Part shown: positions 1-6,456 of the stretch, one piece after another
How positions within the stretch are numbered: the first letter of the stretch is position 1
Layout of the letters: each line of letters begins with the position of its first letter
Assembly: GCA_027067235.1 (NCBI GenBank)
Contig: JALXFQ010000430.1
Location: 1 to 10,830, forward strand
DNA from: Gammaproteobacteria bacterium
Lineage (GTDB): Bacteria; Pseudomonadota; Gammaproteobacteria; QOAV01
DNA length: 10,830 nt
Direction: 5' to 3'
Translations under genes and position numbers: made by a program
The notes under the pieces: model-generated
Databases searched by the model: none
What the model saw: only the letters and a program-made list of their open reading frames with translations
What the model was told of the DNA's origin: nothing

Positions 1-378
<378 letters not shown>

Positions 379-535
379 AAATATTATTGACTTCCGAAGA
401 AGCCAAAACTGGGTGTACCGTTTAAGACCGGTACAAAATCTTTAAGACAAAGTCTCAGGCTTTGATTGACAAAAGCGCCCACACAAATTGCTTGACTAAT
501 TGTAAAAGAACTCAAACCCTCTCGGGTCTGGAGAG
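379..535 (-). other. rRNA operon leader region
   Basis: This is the transcribed spacer between the most gene-proximal rrn promoter and the mature 16S 5' end, about 155 nt. It holds the antitermination elements (475-511) and a 6-bp hairpin, GTACCG (415-420) with CGGTAC (429-434) around an 8-nt loop, which may take part in leader folding or precursor processing. A smaller AGAC/GTCT hairpin lies at 445-455. I see no coding capacity here that looks real. Confidence 0.75.
475..511 (-). promoter_or_regulatory. rrn boxA / boxC antitermination elements
   Basis: On the minus strand 499-511 reads GTTCTTTTACAAT, closely resembling rrn boxA (TGCTCTTTAACAAT in E. coli). It is followed at 475-491 by GCAATTTGTGTGGGCGC, which contains the boxC-like TGTGTGGGC. 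In rRNA operons these RNA elements recruit NusB/NusE and other factors that prevent premature Rho-dependent termination. Order and distance from the 16S gene match the standard layout. Confidence 0.85.
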
Positions 536-541
536 CGCGGG

Positions 542-569
542 ATTATACGCCTCGCGCCATGTCGGTCAA
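542..569 (-). promoter_or_regulatory. rrn promoter P1 (gene-proximal)
   Basis: Minus-strand sigma70-type promoter: -35 TTGACC (564-569), 16-bp spacer, perfect -10 TATAAT (542-547). The discriminator starts CCCGCGC, a GC-rich type expected to make open complexes unstable and sensitive to ppGpp and initiating NTPs. An AT-rich stretch (570-581) lies just upstream and may act as an UP element. The start would be near 535, giving a leader of about 157 nt. Confidence 0.9.
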
Positions 570-630
570 CCTTTATTTACTGATCGACCATCCCTTGAAG
601 CACCGTTCCCGGCGTCTCGAGGGAGGCGGG

Positions 631-658
631 ATTATACGTCCCGAACCCCGCAGGTCAA
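631..658 (-). promoter_or_regulatory. rrn promoter P2 (middle)
   Basis: Same architecture as the promoter at 542-569: -35 TTGACC (653-658), 16-bp spacer, -10 TATAAT (631-636), discriminator CCCGCCTCCC. It lies 89 bp upstream of the gene-proximal copy. The bases upstream of the -35 (about 659-680) are A/T-rich and could act as an UP element. Confidence 0.9.
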
Positions 659-721
659 CCCTTTTCAAAAGAAAGTTTTCCTGCCCTCCGAAACCGACTG
701 ATGTAGCTCGGGGGAGGCGGG

Positions 722-749
722 ATTATACGTCTGAACAAGCCCCGGTCAA
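722..749 (-). promoter_or_regulatory. rrn promoter P3 (distal)
   Basis: Third copy of the tandem promoter: -35 TTGACC (744-749), 16-bp spacer, -10 TATAAT (722-727), discriminator CCCGCCTCCC shared with the middle copy. It lies 91 bp upstream of the middle copy and begins about 90 bp after the tyrS stop, so the rrn operon has its own promoters even though it follows tyrS on the same strand. Confidence 0.9.
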
Positions 750-808
750 TGGCTTTTTGCAACGAATTTCCATGCGCTGCAAAACAGCGCTGCGGGCATG
801 ACGCCCAT

Positions 809-823
809 CGCCGCCCTGCGGCG
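809..823 (-). terminator. Possible weak tyrS terminator hairpin
   Basis: A 6-bp GC stem (CGCCGC 809-814, GCGGCG 818-823) with a 3-nt loop lies 18 bases after the tyrS stop. No T-run follows it on the minus strand, so it is not a canonical intrinsic terminator. Read-through from tyrS into the rrn promoters, or Rho-dependent ending, remains possible. Confidence 0.3.
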
Positions 824-840
824 GTTTCGCGGCCGCCCGT

Positions 841-2049
841 CTACTGTAATGCGACCCTGGCGACCTTTCTCTTGCCGACCTGATATACATGGGATGTGCC
901 GGCTGGAATTTCAAGACCGGTATCGGCAATTTTTTCACCATCTATTCTGACCGCGCCCTGGCGTATCATGCGCATGGCTTCCGATGTGCTGGCCACCAGC
1001 CCGGCCTGTTTCAACAGATTGCCGATCCGCAACGCGCCATCCGGCGCAGTGATGGTTTTTTCGTCCACCTGGTCCGGCAGCTTGCCCTGCGCGAAGCGGC
1101 GCTCGAAATCTTCCACCGCCGCCTGCGCCGCAGCAGCATCATGGAAACGCCGCACCAGTTCCCGGCCCAGATCCACCTTGGCCTGCTTCGGATGCAATAC
1201 GCCTTCTTCCACCTCGGTCTGCATGCGCTTGATGTCGTCCAGCGATTTGTCCAGCGACAACAATTCGTAATAGCGCCACATCAGATCATCCGATATGGAC
1301 ATGACCTTGCCGAACATCTCGCCGGGCGGGTCGGTCAGGGCAATATAGTTACCCAGCGACTTGGACATTTTCTGCACGCCATCCAGCCCTTCCAGTATGG
1401 GCATGGTCATGACCACCTGCGGCGCCTGTCCCGAGGATTTCTGCAGCTCCCGCCCCACCAGCAGATTGAACTTCTGGTCGGTGCCGCCCAGCTCCACATC
1501 TGCCTGCAGCGCCACCGAGTCGTAACCCTGAATCAGGGGATAGAGAAATTCGTGTATGGCGATAGCCTGGCCGGATTTGTAACGCTTGCTGAAATCATCA
1601 CGTTCCAGCATTCGCGCCACGGTGTTCTTCGCCGCCAGCTGCACCATGTCCGCCGCGCTGAGCTTCGCCATCCATTCTGAATTGAAAGCCACGCGGGTCT
1701 TTTTCTCGTCGAGCAGCCCGGTGGCAAAAATCTGTTCCTGATAGGTCCTGGCATTTTCGGTCACGTCTTGTTTGGTCAACGGCGGCCGGGTGGCGCTTTT
1801 TCCGGTAGGGTCACCGATCATGCCGGTGAAATCGCCAATCAGGAAAATCACCTCGTGGCCGTAATCCTGAAAATGGCGCAATTTGTTGATCAACACCGCA
1901 TGGCCGAGATGCAGATCCGGCGCGGTGGGATCGAAGCCGGCTTTCACCCGTAGCGGACGTCCCTCCTTCAGCCTGCTTTTCAGCTCATCGAGCAGCAGCA
2001 CTTCTTCCGCGCCCCGCGTCAGCGAGGCGATTTGCTTATCCAGATCCAT
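841..2049 (-). CDS. tyrS: Tyrosyl-tRNA synthetase (KMSKS type)
   Basis: Cytoplasmic class I aminoacyl-tRNA synthetase that activates tyrosine with ATP and charges tRNA-Tyr. The 402-residue product is full length for the family. It shows the HIGH-type signature HLGH at residues 47-50, an N-terminal FDPTAPDLHLGH segment, the GDFTGMIGDPTGKS stretch around 72-85, the tyrosine/tRNA pocket region LQADVELGGTDQ near 181-191, and the second ATP signature KMSKS at 227-231. The C-terminal ~60 residues are an S4-like RNA-binding domain. The KMSKS form places it with the TyrZ-like bacterial subclass rather than the E. coli TyrS subclass (KFGKT). The ATG at 2049 has no clear Shine-Dalgarno. It follows erpA by 66 bp on the same strand and precedes the rrn operon. 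Confidence 0.97.
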   Translation of the reverse strand: MDLDKQIASLTRGAEEVLLLDELKSRLKEGRPLRVKAGFDPTAPDLHLGHAVLINKLRHFQDYGHEVIFLIGDFTGMIGDPTGKSATRPPLTKQDVTENARTYQEQIFATGLLDEKKTRVAFNSEWMAKLSAADMVQLAAKNTVARMLERDDFSKRYKSGQAIAIHEFLYPLIQGYDSVALQADVELGGTDQKFNLLVGRELQKSSGQAPQVVMTMPILEGLDGVQKMSKSLGNYIALTDPPGEMFGKVMSISDDLMWRYYELLSLDKSLDDIKRMQTEVEEGVLHPKQAKVDLGRELVRRFHDAAAAQAAVEDFERRFAQGKLPDQVDEKTITAPDGALRIGNLLKQAGLVASTSEAMRMIRQGAVRIDGEKIADTGLEIPAGTSHVYQVGKRKVARVALQ

Positions 2050-2115
2050 ATTGATTTTGATGGTTAACGGCTGGCCGTCCGCACGCGAACGCGGGGATGC
2101 GAATCATGCCTGTAG

Positions 2116-2451
2116 TCAGAGAGAAAAAGACGAACCGCAGCCGCAGGTGCTGTTGGCGTTGGGATTGTCCACCAGAAAGCGCGAGCCTTGCAGATCGTCA
2201 ATATAGTCCACCGTTGCGTCAGCCAGATACTGGGAGCTCATGGGATCAACCAGCAAGGTCACGCCATCGGTCTCGACCCGGATATCGTCGTCGGCGGCTT
2301 CTTCCTCGAATGCAAAACCGTACTGGAAGCCGGAGCAGCCCCCGCCTTCGACATAAACCCGGAGCAGGGGCGGCGCATCGCCTTTGGCGGCGAGCATTTC
2401 CCTGACCCGCCGCGCCGCGCGCTGGCTGAAATGTATGTCTGTTCCTGTCAT
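2116..2451 (-). CDS. erpA: Iron-sulfur cluster insertion protein ErpA (A-type carrier)
   Basis: A-type carrier that accepts an Fe-S cluster from the assembly scaffold and delivers it to apoproteins. The 111-residue product is normal length. It has the three conserved cysteines in family spacing: C39 in EGGGCSGFQYG, and C103 and C105 in the C-terminal STCGCGSSFS tail. The pattern GGGCSGF plus CGCGSSF and the acidic central region favour ErpA over IscA. The start at 2451 is backed by an AGGA Shine-Dalgarno 7 nt upstream. It sits 69 bp after the bactofilin gene and 66 bp before tyrS, both on the same strand, an arrangement seen in many beta- and gammaproteobacteria. IscA or SufA is the main alternative. 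Confidence 0.93.
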   Translation of the reverse strand: MTGTDIHFSQRAARRVREMLAAKGDAPPLLRVYVEGGGCSGFQYGFAFEEEAADDDIRVETDGVTLLVDPMSSQYLADATVDYIDDLQGSRFLVDNPNANSTCGCGSSFSL

Positions 2452-2520
2452 GTCGCATTCCTCATATCGGACTGTCCGAGCTGTAACAATGGGGCCAGAA
2501 CAGTGAAATCAAACCCGCAC

Positions 2521-2961
2521 TCAGGAAACGCCCTTTTGCTCGCCCGGGTTGGGCACGGATTTCAGGGTGGAAATTTCATCCCTGCCGCCATCGGAAAAAA
2601 GGCCGCCATTGACCACTGAACCCAGCTGCATTTCAATGATCTTGTAGTGCAGATCGCCATTGACTTTCGCCTTCGGCTGCAATTCCACCTTGCCGGCAGA
2701 GCGCACATTGCCATTGATCGTGCCATTCACCAAGATATGGGCCACATCAACATTGCCGTCGATCTCGCCTGTTTCGCTCAATACCAGTGAAGAAGCGCCA
2801 TCGCCGGATTTTGACGAAATATTGCCACTGATCTTGCCGTCGACCCGCAACCCGCCGGAAAACAGGATATCCCCGGTAAACTCGGCCTTGTGCCCGATCA
2901 GTGTATCAATTGTATCGACAGGCCCCAGATCAGCCGAACCCTTTTTACTCATGATAGCCAT
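2521..2961 (-). CDS. Bactofilin (polymer-forming cytoskeletal protein)
   Basis: Bactofilins are small proteins that polymerise without nucleotide into filaments and serve as scaffolds for cell-wall synthesis and cell shape. This 146-residue product has a short flexible N-terminus, then a repetitive beta-helix core (about residues 22-120) with the characteristic spaced G/V/N repeats: DTLIGHKAEFTGDI, LRVDGKISGNI, GEIDGNVDVAHILVNG, INGNVRSAGKVELQ, AKVNGDL. The C-terminus is a disordered tail. The first ATG (2961) is preceded by GGAG at 8 nt; an in-frame ATG at 2952 (MSKKGS) is possible. The 205-bp gap upstream (2962-3166) holds a TATATAG-like -10 but no convincing -35. Its neighbour upstream is a membrane coiled-coil protein, which suggests a shared envelope role. 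Confidence 0.93.
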   Translation of the reverse strand: MAIMSKKGSADLGPVDTIDTLIGHKAEFTGDILFSGGLRVDGKISGNISSKSGDGASSLVLSETGEIDGNVDVAHILVNGTINGNVRSAGKVELQPKAKVNGDLHYKIIEMQLGSVVNGGLFSDGGRDEISTLKSVPNPGEQKGVS

Positions 2962-3166
2962 TACCTCTACTCCTCAAAATGATGTATTGCCGGACCAGCC
3001 CGCAAGAAGCGGCCCACCACTATATAAAAAACCGCAGTCCAATGCCACGGGCTCAGCCGTCACCAGCGACGATCACGGGCCACAGCATGGCTGTATCCCG
3101 ACAGCAGCACTCGCCACGGACCCTGAGCGCCAGCCGGCAACGACGCGGCCCAAAGAGCACCCGGGT

Positions 3167-3892
3167 CTATTCGGAATAAACATCCTCCCAGGCATAGGCT
3201 TTTTTCATCTCGCTTTTGCCGCTGCTCTTGCCGGTCATGGTCACCTTCAGTTTTTCCGGAATAAAATCTTCTCCCAGACTGGCCTCGCCCTCAAAAGCCT
3301 GGAAATACTTGAAGCTGTATGCCAGCGGCGGACTGCCCGCGGCCGGGATGCGTATCGTTTCCCGGTTATTGCCGCGTTTGCCAATAACGAACAACTCGAT
3401 CACGCCGGTGTCCTTCACGCCGTCCTTTTTGGCCTTCTGGATGGTGAATTGATAGCTATATTCACCCGGCCTGGCGCCTTTTTTGAATGATATTCTGGAC
3501 AGCGAAAATCTTGCCGATTTCTTGTTCGACATTTTGCGGTAGAACCCCAGTTCCTTTTCCAGCAACAGACGCCGGCGCATTTCCTCATCCACCGCCTTTT
3601 TCAGACCCTCGCTGGTCAGCTTCTGTAACTCGATTTCACTTTTAGCGGCGATCAGATCCTGCTGCAATGCCGCCAGCCGCGTCATCTGGGCCTTCACCTG
3701 CTCGCTCAAACGCGTATTTTCGCGGGCCAGAAACTGATCGGCGTGCATTGGGCCGGCCGGCCCGCGCGCAGACAGCCGGACACCGGCATAGTAGGCCGCC
3801 GCCATGGAGACCAGAAAGACTGCCAGTACCAGCAAGGCATAAAATATCTTGACGCCTCTGGGCGTCTCTTTCTTGATGACAACGCGTTCCAC
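3167..3892 (-). CDS. Single-pass membrane coiled-coil protein, DUF6776-like
   Basis: A 241-residue protein without an assigned function. It has a short basic cytoplasmic N-terminus (KKETPRGVK), one transmembrane helix at about 15-38, then a charged helical, probably coiled-coil segment at about 50-122 (RENTRLSEQVKAQ..., EIELQK...). A C-terminal beta-rich periplasmic domain from about 125 to the end includes GEYSYQF, GVIELFVIGKRG and FKYFQAFEGE. This matches my recollection of the DUF6776 proteins found next to bactofilin and argC genes in proteobacteria. The start is GTG at 3892; only weak ribosome-binding sequence is seen. It begins 11 bp after the argC stop, so argC and this gene are probably one transcript. 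A role with the adjacent bactofilin in envelope organisation is an inference. Confidence 0.8.
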   Translation of the reverse strand: MERVVIKKETPRGVKIFYALLVLAVFLVSMAAAYYAGVRLSARGPAGPMHADQFLARENTRLSEQVKAQMTRLAALQQDLIAAKSEIELQKLTSEGLKKAVDEEMRRRLLLEKELGFYRKMSNKKSARFSLSRISFKKGARPGEYSYQFTIQKAKKDGVKDTGVIELFVIGKRGNNRETIRIPAAGSPPLAYSFKYFQAFEGEASLGEDFIPEKLKVTMTGKSSGKSEMKKAYAWEDVYSE

Positions 3893-3903
3893 CGAGCTGC
3901 GCC

Positions 3904-4932
3904 TTACGGAAGCAACGCCACTCTGTCCAGGGCCTGTGTTTCTTGCAGACCGAACAGGATATTCATGTTCTGCACCGCCTGACCTGCAGCACCCTTGACC
4001 AGATTATCGATCACCGACAATATCACCACCCGCCGCTGGTCCAGCTGATGCACCGCAATCCGGCAGGTGTTGGCAGATTTCACCGAGCGCGTGGACGGAT
4101 GACTGCCCGCCGGGAGCACATCCACAAACGGCTCATCGGCGTAGGCCTGTTCATACAGGGACTGGATGTCGTCGATATCGCCGGTCAAATCGGCGTACAA
4201 GGTCGCATGAATACCGCGAATCATCGGCAACAAATGCGGCACAAACGTCAGGCCCACCGCTTTATCCGTCATGCCCGAAAGGGTCTGGGCGATTTCCGGC
4301 TGGTGCCGATGACCGGCCACGGCGTAGGCGGCAAAACTCTCGCCCATTTCGGAGAACAGCGTAGCGACTTTTGCCCCTCTGCCGGCGCCGCTGACGCCAG
4401 ATTTGGCATCGGCAATCAGCCGCGCCGGGTCAATCAGGCCCGCTTTCAGCAGCGGCATGAAGCCCAGCGTCACCGCCGTGGGATAACAGCCAGGGTTGGC
4501 GATCAGCCTGGCTTTGGCGATCTCGGCGCGGTTGATTTCCGGCAGTCCATAAACAGCCTCCGCCACGCGTTCGGGGCAGGCGTGTTTCATGCCATACCAT
4601 TTTTCCCAGACAGCCAGATCCTTTATCCGGAAATCAGCCGCCAGATCGATCAGTTTGACGCCCGCGTCCAGCAGCTCATCCGCCATGGTCATGGCGATGC
4701 CGTTGGGCGTTGCGGAAAAAACCACGTCGCACGCCTTCAACGCCCCGATATCCGGCTCGGAGAAAACCAGATCAACGTGACCGCGCAGATTCTCGAACAA
4801 ATCAGCCACCGCCCGGCCTGCTTCGCCGCGCGAGGTGATTACCGACAACTCAACGCCGGGGTGTTTTGCGAGAATTCTTAACAGCTCGACACCGGTGTAG
4901 CCAGTGCCGCCAATGATGCCAGTTTTAATCAT
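3904..4932 (-). CDS. argC: N-acetyl-gamma-glutamyl-phosphate reductase
   Basis: Third enzyme of arginine biosynthesis: it reduces N-acetyl-glutamyl-5-phosphate to the semialdehyde with NADPH in the cytoplasm. The 342-residue product is typical of the type 1 (long) ArgC. The N-terminal Rossmann fold shows GIIGGTGYTGVELLRIL (6-22). The catalytic cysteine is C149 in NPGCYPTAV, and the downstream catalytic histidine region is GHRHQPEI (207-214). KSGVSGAGRGAK near 177-188 is the usual substrate-binding segment. The ATG start at 4932 has a poor Shine-Dalgarno. It follows the rplM-rpsI operon by ~130 bp across a terminator, so it probably has its own promoter or relies on read-through. It is followed closely by the DUF6776-like gene. 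Confidence 0.97.
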   Translation of the reverse strand: MIKTGIIGGTGYTGVELLRILAKHPGVELSVITSRGEAGRAVADLFENLRGHVDLVFSEPDIGALKACDVVFSATPNGIAMTMADELLDAGVKLIDLAADFRIKDLAVWEKWYGMKHACPERVAEAVYGLPEINRAEIAKARLIANPGCYPTAVTLGFMPLLKAGLIDPARLIADAKSGVSGAGRGAKVATLFSEMGESFAAYAVAGHRHQPEIAQTLSGMTDKAVGLTFVPHLLPMIRGIHATLYADLTGDIDDIQSLYEQAYADEPFVDVLPAGSHPSTRSVKSANTCRIAVHQLDQRRVVILSVIDNLVKGAAGQAVQNMNILFGLQETQALDRVALLP

Positions 4933-5013
4933 AGTGAGACGAGATTAGCAGATTAAGACGACGGGAACTTGTTCTGCGCCAAAACAGCGCAAAAAAAGCC
5001 ATCCCGGAAACAG

Positions 5014-5037
5014 AAAAAGCGGCCCAGGGCCGCTTTT
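5014..5037 (-). terminator. Intrinsic terminator after rplM-rpsI
   Basis: On the minus strand AAAAGCGGCC (to 5024) pairs with GGCCGCTTTT across a short CAG loop, and the stem ends in a run of five T's. It starts 28 bases after the rpsI stop, as expected for the end of the ribosomal protein operon. The A/T flanks make it nearly symmetric, so it could also act on plus-strand transcripts. Confidence 0.85.
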
Positions 5038-5064
5038 CCAGAAACTTCGACAGACTCGAGGCGA

Positions 5065-5454
5065 CTAACGCTTGGAGAACTGTGGGCGCTTGCGCGCTTT
5101 GTGCAGGCCGACTTTTTTGCGTTCGACTTCGCGGGCATCGCGAGTCAGGAACCCGGCTTGTCGCAGCGGCGCACGCAAGGATTCATCGTATTCCAGCAAA
5201 GCGCGGGAAATACCCAGGCGGATGGCACCAGCCTGACCGGTCATGCCGCCGCCATGCACATTGACGTTGATATCAAAGCGGCCCACCATATCCAGCAATT
5301 CCATCGGCTGGTTAACCACCATGCGCGCAGTTTCACGGCCGAAAAAATCGTCGAGGCTTTTGTTGTTCACCGTTACCTGGCCGGAGCCCGGTGTCAGGTA
5401 CACACGCGCCACGGAGGACTTGCGACGCCCGGTGCTATAGTATTTTTCAGCCAT
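5065..5454 (-). CDS. rpsI: 30S ribosomal protein S9
   Basis: Small-subunit protein whose C-terminal tail reaches the P-site tRNA. The 129-residue product is the usual length. It begins YYSTGRRKSSVARVYL and carries the S9 signature GGGMTGQAGAIRLGISRALL in the middle (about 69-88). The basic tail ends HKARKRPQFSKR, the invariant SKR end that contacts tRNA. It starts 2 bases after the rplM stop, so the two are translationally coupled; rplM-rpsI is a conserved two-gene operon. The terminator at 5014-5037 follows. Confidence 0.99.
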   Translation of the reverse strand: MAEKYYSTGRRKSSVARVYLTPGSGQVTVNNKSLDDFFGRETARMVVNQPMELLDMVGRFDINVNVHGGGMTGQAGAIRLGISRALLEYDESLRAPLRQAGFLTRDAREVERKKVGLHKARKRPQFSKR

Positions 5455-5456
5455 TC

Positions 5457-5885
5457 TTACAATTCCAGAGTTTGCGGTTGCTGCGCCTGATGCGCGTGGG
5501 TCTCGCCAGCATAGACTTTCAGCTTTTTGAACATGGCCCGACCCAGCGGGTTTTTCGGCAACATGCCCTTGACTGCTTTTTCGATAATCTGTTCCGGCTT
5601 CGTTTCCCGCATTTTCTGCAGGGAAGTCTCTTTCAGACCGCCCGGAAAACCGGTATGGCGATAGTAGATCTTGTCCGTCTCTTTGGCGCCTGAAACATGT
5701 ACCTTGTCGGCATTGATGACGATGATGTAATCGCCGGTATCAACATGGGGGGTGTATTCAGGCTTGTGCTTGCCACGCAGACGGCGAGCAATTTCAGTCG
5801 CGATGCGACCCAGAGGCCTGTTTGCGGCATCGACCACAAACCATTGCTGCTCAACGCCTCCCGGCTTGGCGGAATATGTTTTCAT
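5457..5885 (-). CDS. rplM: 50S ribosomal protein L13
   Basis: Early-assembly large-subunit protein. The 142-residue product is full length with family landmarks: MKTYSAKPGGVEQQWFVVDA at the start, PLGRIATEIARRLRGKHKPEYTPHVDTGDYIIVINA (about 24-59), YYRHTGFPGG (about 74-83), and AVKGMLPKNPLGRAMFKKLKVYAG (about 107-130). It is first in the rplM-rpsI operon; a promoter with a GC-rich discriminator is proposed at 5926-5954. Unlike the E. coli operon, no regulatory leader hairpin for autoregulation is obvious in the short 5' UTR. Confidence 0.99.
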   Translation of the reverse strand: MKTYSAKPGGVEQQWFVVDAANRPLGRIATEIARRLRGKHKPEYTPHVDTGDYIIVINADKVHVSGAKETDKIYYRHTGFPGGLKETSLQKMRETKPEQIIEKAVKGMLPKNPLGRAMFKKLKVYAGETHAHQAQQPQTLEL

Positions 5886-5925
5886 CTTAACTAGTCTCGA
5901 TGACCGTGAACTTCAAGGGGGCGGG

Positions 5926-5954
5926 ATGGTACTAAAACGTCTGGCCCGTAGCAA
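5926..5954 (-). promoter_or_regulatory. Probable rplM-rpsI promoter
   Basis: Minus strand: TTGCTA (5949-5954), exactly 17 bp, then TACCAT (5926-5931), with the start expected near 5919, about 35 nt before the rplM ATG. The bases after the -10 read CCCGCCCCC, very similar to the rrn promoter discriminators at 542-749. This is what one expects of stringently controlled promoters. The hexamers themselves are imperfect. Confidence 0.6.
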
Positions 5955-6248
5955 GGCAGTTTCGGGATAAAATCAGCGCTGAATTGCAAAAAGTCTGTTC
6001 GGCGCGGCTGCGTTGGGTTGTGCGCTTTCGTGACCGGGCGGAATGCGGGGTTGAATTGGCGTTGTGGGGCTGGGAATGGGGGGAGTTGCCTTCTGGGTTT
6101 GTCTGGTTATTTCGACTTCAGTAAAACAAGTTGGCAACGTCCTTCTCGGCTATCCTTGGTATGCACGGTTGTTTCGGGTTCTGTGGAAAACTTGGTGGCA
6201 TCGCTCCCGGCGTCCTGCCTCCCGCGATGTACCGTCCATCCTGGACAT
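5955..6248. other. Intergenic stretch without a recognised gene
   Basis: About 290 bases between the rplM promoter and the sRNA terminator. Short open frames exist on the plus strand, but they are rich in Trp, Cys and Ser, lack good ribosome-binding sites and run through the terminator at 6249-6277, so I do not call them genes. A small palindrome, GTCCA-TCC-TGGAC (6234-6246), sits just beside the T-run of that terminator. The stretch 6003-6085 is noticeably G-rich on the plus strand. No tRNA or mobile element is visible. Confidence 0.5.
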
Positions 6249-6277
6249 AAAAAAAAGGCGTGGCTGAGAGCCACGCC
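6249..6277 (-). terminator. Strong intrinsic terminator of the candidate sRNA
   Basis: Minus strand: GGCGTGGCT (from 6277) and AGCCACGCC form a perfect 9-bp stem with a 3-nt loop, followed by eight T's (6256 to 6249). This is a textbook Rho-independent terminator for leftward transcription. The only strong promoter upstream on that strand and within reach is at 6389-6416, so it defines the 3' end of a short RNA. It might also stop read-through from the ferredoxin gene. Confidence 0.9.
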
Positions 6278-6384
6278 GAAACCACCAAAGGAGGATGGAG
6301 GAGTCTTTCAGATAATCGCATCAACTACTCGCGCTGCGCTTACCTACAATGTCTGTTGTCAAGAAGCTTTCCTCTTGACCTGGT
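6249..6384 (-). ncRNA. Candidate small RNA, ~130-136 nt, unknown family
   Basis: The stretch between a consensus promoter and a strong terminator has no convincing gene, so it is likely an independent small RNA. Predicted by eye: near the 5' end a 7-bp hairpin GTCAAGA/TCTTGAC (6373-6379 with 6358-6364) with an 8-nt loop, then a largely open middle. CU-rich single-stranded segments follow, CUCCUCC (complement of 6297-6303) and CCUCCUUU (complement of 6287-6294), and then the terminator stem. CCACCA near the 5' end (6381-6386) can pair with UGGUGG (6282-6287) to close the molecule. CCUCCUUU equals the 16S anti-Shine-Dalgarno tail, so base-pairing to ribosome-binding sites of target mRNAs is a reasonable inference. 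It does not look like 6S, 4.5S, tmRNA or RNase P RNA. The 5' end is uncertain by a few bases. Confidence 0.65.
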
Positions 6385-6388
6385 GGGT

Positions 6389-6416
6389 ATTATAGACGCT
6401 AAAAACCACATGTCAA
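6389..6416 (-). promoter_or_regulatory. Strong sigma70 promoter of the candidate sRNA
   Basis: Perfect -35 TTGACA (6411-6416) and perfect -10 TATAAT (6389-6394) with a 16-bp spacer on the minus strand. Upstream, 6417-6456 is almost entirely A/T and resembles an UP element. It starts 40 bases after the ferredoxin stop codon. This is the best promoter match in the window, so it should be highly active unless repressed; an 8-bp inverted repeat at 6424-6431/6458-6465 overlaps its upstream side. Confidence 0.88.
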
Positions 6417-6456
6417 TATAATAATTGTCTAATTTTAGGGATTTCTTATATTATTC

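Noticed and set aside
462..801. Plus-strand ORFs of 79 and 80 codons across the rrn leader and promoters
   Set aside because: They lie wholly within the rrn promoter/leader region on the opposite strand, have no Shine-Dalgarno, and their residues just mirror the tandem promoter repeats.
889..1680. 263-codon plus-strand ORF opposite tyrS
   Set aside because: It is an antisense shadow of tyrS; tyrS has all class I synthetase motifs, while this frame shows none of any family.
3943..4881. 312-codon plus-strand ORF opposite argC
   Set aside because: Antisense shadow; argC on the other strand has full motifs, and this frame is rich in His/Arg/Gln as expected of a mirrored GC-rich gene.
6018..6395. 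Plus-strand 125-codon ORF in the gap by rplM
   Set aside because: No ribosome-binding site, odd Trp/Cys/Ser composition, and it runs across the intrinsic terminator and the sRNA region.
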